A stretch of DNA of 64,000 nucleotides. Origin: Aphelocoma coerulescens (taxonomy: Eukaryota > Chordata > Aves > Passeriformes > Corvidae). The notes beneath the pieces are model-generated. The model searched no databases. It had not been told where the DNA came from and was given only the letters and a program-made list of their open reading frames with translations. The stretch covers positions 18,451,578 through 18,515,577 of the forward strand of contig NC_091014.1 in the NCBI RefSeq assembly GCF_041296385.1, written 5' to 3'. The first letter of the stretch is position 1. Each line of letters begins with the position of its first letter. Below, piece after piece: positions 56,601 through 64,000 of this stretch. The position numbers and the translations under genes are program-made.

Positions 56601-59567
56601 TAGTGTGGCATATTTTAAAATTCAAGAATAGTCAAAGTTCTTAAGATACTCTAGGATCCTGGTTATTGTAGCTGTGTCTTCTTCATGACAGCCTAAGCTG
56701 CTGAAATAATCAATGTTTCTTGTGATCTCTGTATGAAAGAGTGATTTATATTCCCTTTGAAATAAAAGCTGAGAACAGGACAAGAAAAAGCTGGCACTTT
56801 GCACTCTTTATTGCCCTCTTTGCCCTATCTCACATATCAAAGAAGGTATTTCACCACAAGATCATATGCTTGTCATAGGTGAGACTGGTAAAGAGTCATA
56901 AGGGCCATGTAAGGAAGCTAGAATTACTTTAATGCCTACAGAGAGAAAAGAAGGTAGGAAAGTGAAAGAGAGAGACCAGTGTGGGACTGCAGCACAGGCA
57001 CACACTATTAGGTCTAATGGGAAGTAAATTGCTCCCACCAAAGAGCTCCGGGAAAAGCTAGAAAATTCTCTTCTGGGCATATTCCATTTTAGCAAAATGA
57101 GTATGGAATAGTAGAAGGTAGGTTTTCAAATGTACTTGCTGAGCTTTTTTAAAGCAAAACAGCAGATTTAATTGTATTTCCCCCTAGAGCTCACAGGAAT
57201 GATACAGGAACATCCTCAAGTCTGCTTCAAGATATCCCAGTACTCATTTAGGTCTCTTAATATTCTATGAATATCAGTGTTGTCAACATCAGGAAAGTTG
57301 ATAGAATGAAGTTCTGAGATAATATATTTCTTCCTTAGTCTTTCAAAATAAAGAAAATAAATTAATGAGTGAATAAATATATGATTTTTTGGATATTGTT
57401 TGTGAGTGCCAGCCACTGGCAAACACAGAGGTTGTTGCAAGGGAAACCTGATTTAGATTGGTTTCTAACAAGTGGTATTCAAGTTCTCTCTGTGCTGGAG
57501 CCTAGAGTTCTCTACCTTCACTAGAGTTTTGAGGTAAATCTTCCTTCCTCTTCTCCTTACATTACACTTTTTAAGAATAGAAACGGGTTTTTATTCTCTA
57601 AAGACACATTTCATCATCATTAAAACAAAAAGAATAAAGACAACTCATTTCTGATAGATAAAATGTAGTGGGCTGGAAGAAGTTTGAAAGCAAAATCCTG
57701 GCCACTGTGTTATCATTAATTCCCACTAGTTTTTATACTCGAATAAGCAATTTTCAGTATTCTTCTGGGCTGCAGCAAACCAGACGTTTGTCTGCTTTAA
57801 TGTTTGGCTAATGTTAAATGATTTCCAGGATGTCTGGCAAACTGCAGCTGCTTTATTCCCAAGAAAGCAACAGTGTTTAAAAAGTAGTTGTGGTGTGCAA
57901 TGCTTGGGATTGCAAAACACGTATCTCATGTTCCACACAGTCCCCAGTAGATCCCTAATAAAAGGTTTTTGGTTTAGTTTTTTTTTCTTTTACATTACAT
58001 ATCAGACCTGACTGTCCATCTCCTATTCTCAGAAGTCTCTTAAACATCTGTCTGTGTTACAGCCTTTTCCTCCCTTTGTGTCTGGCTCAATCTCCCTGTC
58101 CCAAACCATTCTCCAGAGGTTTGTCTCCCTCCTTTACTTGCCCTTTTCCTGGCTTTCTTAGCCACTTTCCATTGAAGAGCAACCTGCCCCTGCCTCCAGA
58201 GGCTCTCTCTCTCAAAGCAAACAATCAGCCCTTTTTTTCCTGCTGTACGGCCGCAGGTCATTTAAAGGAATATCACACATAGTACATGGTAGACAAAAAA
58301 ACCCAGATATTCATCTTAAGGATAATTCACCTCAAAGATTGGGTGCTATCCTCAACTTAGCCCTGATAGTGTTCTCTTTTGTGTTTGTATAGCTGATTAA
58401 TTACATCAGTCCTGAAATAAAGATTCATTTAGTCAAACTTCGGAAACTGCTCCTCAAGCACCCTACTCACCATTAAAGTGAGGGTGGGAACATCCTGTGA
58501 AACTCAGAAAAGTAACTAAGTTTGTTTTGTTTTGTTTTTTTTCCTTGCCAAGAATGCCATTGAAACAGGTACAAAAGGCAGTAGATTTCAGTATAACACT
58601 GGAAAAATATGAGGAAATATAACACATAATTTAGTGTCAAATATTTTTTAAAAATTTCAGTGTCACTTTCATTTTTAGTAACTTTACTAATTTGAATACT
58701 GAAGAAGATAATTAATGTTTTTAAACTTACTGAGTATAAGTTTTAAAACTCATTGGTAAATATAATATATTTCAGTTAAATGCAGTCAAAAAGCAGTACC
58801 TACATAAGACTAATGTACAAATGTACAGGAAAACATAGTGTGTAATAGACACTTTTTCTTATGAATATAATTTACTTGTGAATATGTACCATCATGGCAG
58901 AATCTCTGAATCTGAATCTGAAGCCAAAAGGTTTCTGAATAAAAGAAAACAAAAATCCAGAAGCAAAAATATTATCTTCATACAATATTTAATATTACTG
59001 CCAATCTGTATAACACTTACAGAAAATAAGGACTCCATTATGTCAGGCAGTGTAAAAGAAACAACCAAAAAGATTGTCCCTTAGGTAAAAAGCTTACAGT
59101 CCAGGCAAAAGGTGGATCCAGGAGAAGTATTCCTCAATGTATCTATATATCCCTGAAGAAATGATGAGATTATAATGATCAGCACTTGTATCCATATACA
59201 ACGTCAAGGGCAGATTGACAGACAATCTATTGTCCAGTTTTCCATGGGAATCATAGAAGATCACAAAGCTGAAAGTGAAGAAGATATAAATGAAGTATTT
59301 TTGGAAAAAAAAATATTTTCAAGGAAGGCTATGCCCAAATAAATATCTGTCATATAAAACAAAAAAGAAAAATATTCCATTATGATTAGCCCATTGCATG
59401 ACACTTAGTAATTAAAAATGAATTAAGATCTATTAAGAATTTCTCAGGAAAAACATTTGCTTTAGAGTTTTTTCATACTGACCTTAATTTTGAAATTTTC
59501 CTGCTTTCCAGGAAAGAATGCTATTGAAATAAGTTATTCTGTTTCATTAATAGCTATCATACATTTT
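53606..59567. other. Unassigned AT-rich DNA
   Basis: No gene or recognised interspersed repeat. A CT-rich segment lies at about 58030-58230, and TTTTG runs at about 58522-58542. Confidence 0.5.
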
Positions 59568-59648
59568 CCTAAAAAAACAAACAAACAAAAACCCCCAAAA
59601 AAACAAACAAAAAACCCCACAATAAAACAAAACAAAACAAAACAAAAA
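59568..59648. repeat. A-rich simple repeat, AAAC to AAAAC
   Basis: AAAC tetramers and CCCC interruptions, ending in AAAAC pentamers at about 59623-59645. Confidence 0.85.
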
Positions 59649-62600
59649 AGTAAATAGAATGAATAGGCTTTTCAGCTGGAAAAACCCTCAATTATAGAAA
59701 GGTTGAATTAGAATATATATTAAAACCCCTTCCTCTTTACCTTTCACTAATTCAGAAAGATATGTTTCTAATGAACCCTACTATAATTACTGCACGTTAT
59801 GTAAAACAAACCCATTTACATAAGATAATGATGGCATTAAAGGGTTCTCTGATGCTGAAACAAAAATTGTTATAATATATATTTTAATTAAATTAAAGTT
59901 AAAAGCTTAGGAGGTGTCTTTGAGTAACTGATAATATTAGAGACTTAAGAGGCCAAAACAACCTTCCCACCTGTAGTGAGAAATTTCCATTATCATTTAG
60001 TCTAACTTGAAAAGATCAAAGGCCTCTCCTTCTTCTCTTTTCCATGCCATGTATTTATCTCATTAAATGTCATTAAATTAATCAACAGCTTTTTTAGAGT
60101 ACTGGTTCTTGTGTTCAGCAAAAACCGAAAGAAAAGATAATGACACAGAGAAAAGCAAATGAGTACTTTCAAAGAGCAAAGTCAGTCACCTCTGCTTATA
60201 AAATAGGACCAAATTTAGCGATAATAAGCTATTCCCAGCACAATAACATGACTGAAGATTAAAAAGAAAACAAATCAAAAACCAGACAGAGAAATGCTCC
60301 TTTCTGCTCCATTTTTTTTCATAGTGGACTGCTGCCAATAGGAACCTCTGACAAGGCTGGCAGCCTGAGCTGTGGAGATGAAATTTTTCTTGCTCCAAAT
60401 CTTCCATTACTCAAAGGGAAGGCCACTTTCAGTGCTTTTGTGAAAATTAATTTTCAGGAAAGAAAATAAAAACTTCAAATAATAATAAAAAGTAGTTTTC
60501 CAAACTGCATTTTCATTCAAATCTAATTATCAGATTAAGATGACTGCACTTAATGGCAAATATAATCCTGCTTTCAATGTAATTGACACGTCCCCCTCAT
60601 GCAAGTAGGGAAAACACCATTCATTCATTCAGAAAAATAAGTCTATATTTAAAGCTGTCATATCTCACAAGAATGTTGACTCACATGCATTATGGAGGGT
60701 TTTTTACTTTCCTCTGAAAGAGCTTATCACGGCAGTTGCTGGAAACAGACCCAGGAGAGTCAGGGCTAGTGTGTCAAAATTAGAATGTCTGTTCTACTGC
60801 CATTGTACAGAGCCAGGCAATGTGCTGGTAATGCAGTATTCGAGCACCTTCAAACCAGTTTTCTAGAACTGCAGTTCTCATTTGCAGTCATCTGTTTGTC
60901 ATTTTAAGAGGCACCTCTTTCTTCTGGGACAGTTATGTGAATGACATTTCCATGTATGATTCTTATGAGGTTTAGGATTCCATCCTGCTTTTCTCTGTAG
61001 TGTTTCCTGAAGTTAGATTTTCAGAGAAGAAACGGTACTGTACTCTGAACTCTGCTCAGGGTAGCTGTTTTAAGGAGTCAGACTGTTTTAGAAAAATAGG
61101 AATTCTACCTAACTCTCTCTCCTTTTCACAAGGATTTGATATAGAAGAGGTGTGGTGTGCTTTAAAAATTCTATCTCTATTACAACATAATACATATAAA
61201 ACTATCTTAAGGATTGTATCCTTAGGAGGTATTACGTGTTTTAAAATTGTTGAATTCTTGTCATATTTATTTTTTATGATTTAATATGACCAACATTCAT
61301 AAACAGAAATAAAAAATTATTCAGCTCCTGTGAAATGTCACGTAATGTGAAACGATGCAGATACAACAAATGAAATTCAGTTCTGTGGAGATGCTATAAC
61401 AAGCTACATATGTATTTCAAGGGGTCCTGGAGAAATTAATGGCCTACATGTCCATTCACAACACACATTCATAATGGCCTACTTTCACATTTACAATCCA
61501 AATCATGATTATAAACTCACTGAATTGGAACACCTTAATTCTTCAGAACCTGCTCAATAAAGAAACGTTTCTAAGTACTAAGAACATTCTAAAGCTTTCC
61601 TCTACTTTTGACTAAAAAAGTATGTAAACTGCTTTTTCTTGATTGTGATATTTAACTGAATAAAACCTACTTCATTCCCATCTTGTAGAGGTGATAGAGA
61701 AAATCAATATTTTGTAATCTTATATGTTTTATAAGACTGAAAGACAAAAGAAACACTTTTTTCCCCCTCTCCATTTTTACTTATTTTCTTCCAGTAGATG
61801 CTCAAGCTAGAATGGTAAGAACATCCATAGACTGCGGTTTTATGCATATTATCTCTCATTCCTTCTATGTGTTAGTCACAACCTAGGCATTAATCAAAAT
61901 GATAGAAAACAGTGCAAATGAGATGGCATAATAATATAGGCTCAAATTAACACATTCACTTTAATATTCACTCACACAGAAAACCTTTCCAATTGTCAGA
62001 TGATCCATTAGGTTGTTTAATGAGTCAGAGAGTACCTCTAAGCTGCATATATTACTAGACTCTACTACCATGAGCATATTAAAAGACAATATACTTGCTG
62101 ATTCAGATCACTAGCTCCTTGGGCAAATACAGCTGGCTAGCAGATCCCTGAGGTGACCACATTTTCATTTGGGACCCTGGGTAACTCTCAGGTTAATCCC
62201 CACTGCCACGATATTGGGCTGGTAGGGGGAGTCATTGACTGCTTTGGTGGCTTCCAAGGGGACAATTAGCAGTTCCCTTGTGAGTAAACATATATTCTCT
62301 TTACTTATTTCACAGCAAAGCACTAATGATCACAGTGTATGCCCATAAAAGTGGAAAGTGGCCCCGTGAAAGCCACGGCTGGAATTCAAGGATCCACAAA
62401 GCAGATGAAAAAGACAGAGATGCCAAATTGGACAGGAAAGAGGAAAATCTTGGAGTGCACAATTGATAAAGTCTGGCCAGCTTTCTCTCCAACAGGATGA
62501 TGCAGCCAGGAATCTCAGCTGTTTGGAGGAGATAGTACAGCTTCCAGGCTCTTGGGACCCTGATACTGGTCCACAGGCTGAAGGATTAGGAATACTGGAT

Positions 62601-64000
62601 TGCTTGAAAAGACTAAACCAAGAGATTTTTTTACTCAAGGACTCAGGAACTATGACTTTTTATCCTCTATTCCCAAATTAGGGGAATCTGCATATCTTTA
62701 CTGTATTTTTTTCCTTAAAGTATCTAGAAAGCTATCTGAATTTTTTTTAAGTATCAAGTTTGAATAGGCTTCCTTTTGCATCAGGGATGGATGTTGCTTT
62801 AGGTTATGATCCTTATACAAAAATCTGTTCAACATTTGCTTATTTTGAGGGGCAGAGATTATGTGGTCTTTAATTATCTGATTTAAGTGTGAAATACAAA
62901 ACCTTTGAAATAGGACACTCATAAAACCACAGTGCAACACAGGGAAGAGTAAAACTTTAAAAGGGAAAAGTTAAGTACATATGTACAAACCAAAATGAGT
63001 TATAAAGCGAAGTTTATCTTGCACCAAGCAAGCACAAACCTATTACCCAAGGCAATAGAAAGCTGATTGATGATATCATGATGACAAATGAATTCTCATT
63101 TTGAATTCTGCCTGCTAAGTAATTAGTAATGTCATCAATATCATTACTAGCTCCTCATTCAACTTCATCAGCAAGCTGTTCCCGTTGCTCATTTTTCAGC
63201 TTTTCCTTTCTGTGCTTCAGTCACAGCATGAATCTACACTGAGGACAGTTTCTAGCAACTACCCAAGGGAGCAACAAAAAAATTGGTTGTCAGGCACAAG
63301 CAGTCTATTGAAACTCTGAACTACATTTTAATAGCAACCTCATGATGTTATTTTTAAGTGGTCACTAACTTGAGAATTAGTGTAAATAGTGTCAAGGACA
63401 TCTTTCTTTTTTTCCTGAAATATATTTGGAAACTGACATAAAATAAAATGAAAATACAATTAATGCAAAACTTAGTGATTATAACTGAGCAAGTGACTGC
63501 AGGACAAAAGCTTATTAAAAATGTCTTCTCATCTCATTTTCTCATGTTTCTGAGATGGAAAGAAGCATTGCCAAGGAAACTGAACAAAATACTGCCAATG
63601 CATATTTTCCCCAAGCTTCCAGTTCTATATTTTAATTTAAAAACCTACAAAACTTATCTTAAAAAAAAAAAAAGAGAACAAATCCTAATGAATGCTGAAT
63701 GAAATATTTGAAACACAGCTGCACCTTTGGGGCCAAGATAGATTCTGAGCATAGGTATAGTACATTAGAAAAGGCCATTAGATTGTCAGTATTTGCCCTT
63801 TCTCATTTTCTGGGCAGCCAGGTTTGTATTTTAACAGAATGTGACCAAGTTCCACAGATTTGTGTTTGTTTTATCTTTTTAGGAGGAGGAGGGGGAAGGG
63901 GTTAAATAATTTATTGATTGTATTTTTTCATGGCATTAGGACTTTTCAGAATTTATTTTAGACAAGCAGACTTGTCTACCTTTATAGGCATTTTCTACTG
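59649..64000. other. Unassigned AT-rich DNA
   Basis: No gene or recognised repeat. It includes a poly-A run near 63660-63673 and a purine-rich GGAGGAGGAGG stretch at about 63881-63901. Confidence 0.5.

Noticed and set aside
58040..58282. Overlapping 73- and 68-codon frames in a CT-rich segment
   Set aside because: Biased composition explains the openness; no motif recognised.

Overview
This window looks like non-coding avian nuclear DNA. It is AT-rich and holds no recognisable intact protein-coding gene, no rRNA or tRNA gene and no CRISPR array. The bird assignment rests on CR1 LINE fragments in both orientations with the typical CR1 3' end (an ATTCTATG-like 8-mer next to a TCCCTTCCAACC-type box), two LTRs that I recognise from memory as common avian ERVL-type families, and an avian alpharetrovirus-like env remnant. 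No species can be named from the sequence alone.

Layout. 46-706: a GC-rich minus-strand LTR. 5534-7380: a minus-strand CR1 with an internal deletion, split by a minus-strand solo LTR (6131-6491) that is flanked by a perfect 6-bp target duplication. 7496-7841: a probable plus-strand LTR just beyond the CR1 5' end. 8511-8660: a possible minus-strand exon. 9595-10961: a plus-strand CR1 lacking most of its reverse transcriptase. 15640-16271: a degenerate plus-strand CR1. 17563-18195 and 23911-24497: two different ERVL-type LTRs on the plus strand. 22111-22180: a CR1 3' scrap. 33793-34310: a minus-strand CR1. 38995-40376: the 3' end of a minus-strand endogenous retrovirus with its LTR, polypurine tract and an env interrupted by one stop codon. 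51068-51890 and 52090-52547: oppositely oriented CR1 copies. 53455-53605: a hexamer (TTTCTC)n pyrimidine tract. The rest is unassigned AT-rich sequence with short local duplications and A-rich simple repeats.

Nothing here forms an operon or pathway. The window reads as an intergenic or intronic stretch shaped by successive retroelement insertions. The best points for follow-up are the env remnant, the nested LTR with its target duplication, the exon-like segment with consensus splice sites, and a faint pair of old repeats near 45.3 and 50.2 kb. I saw no convincing evidence of a new biological system.
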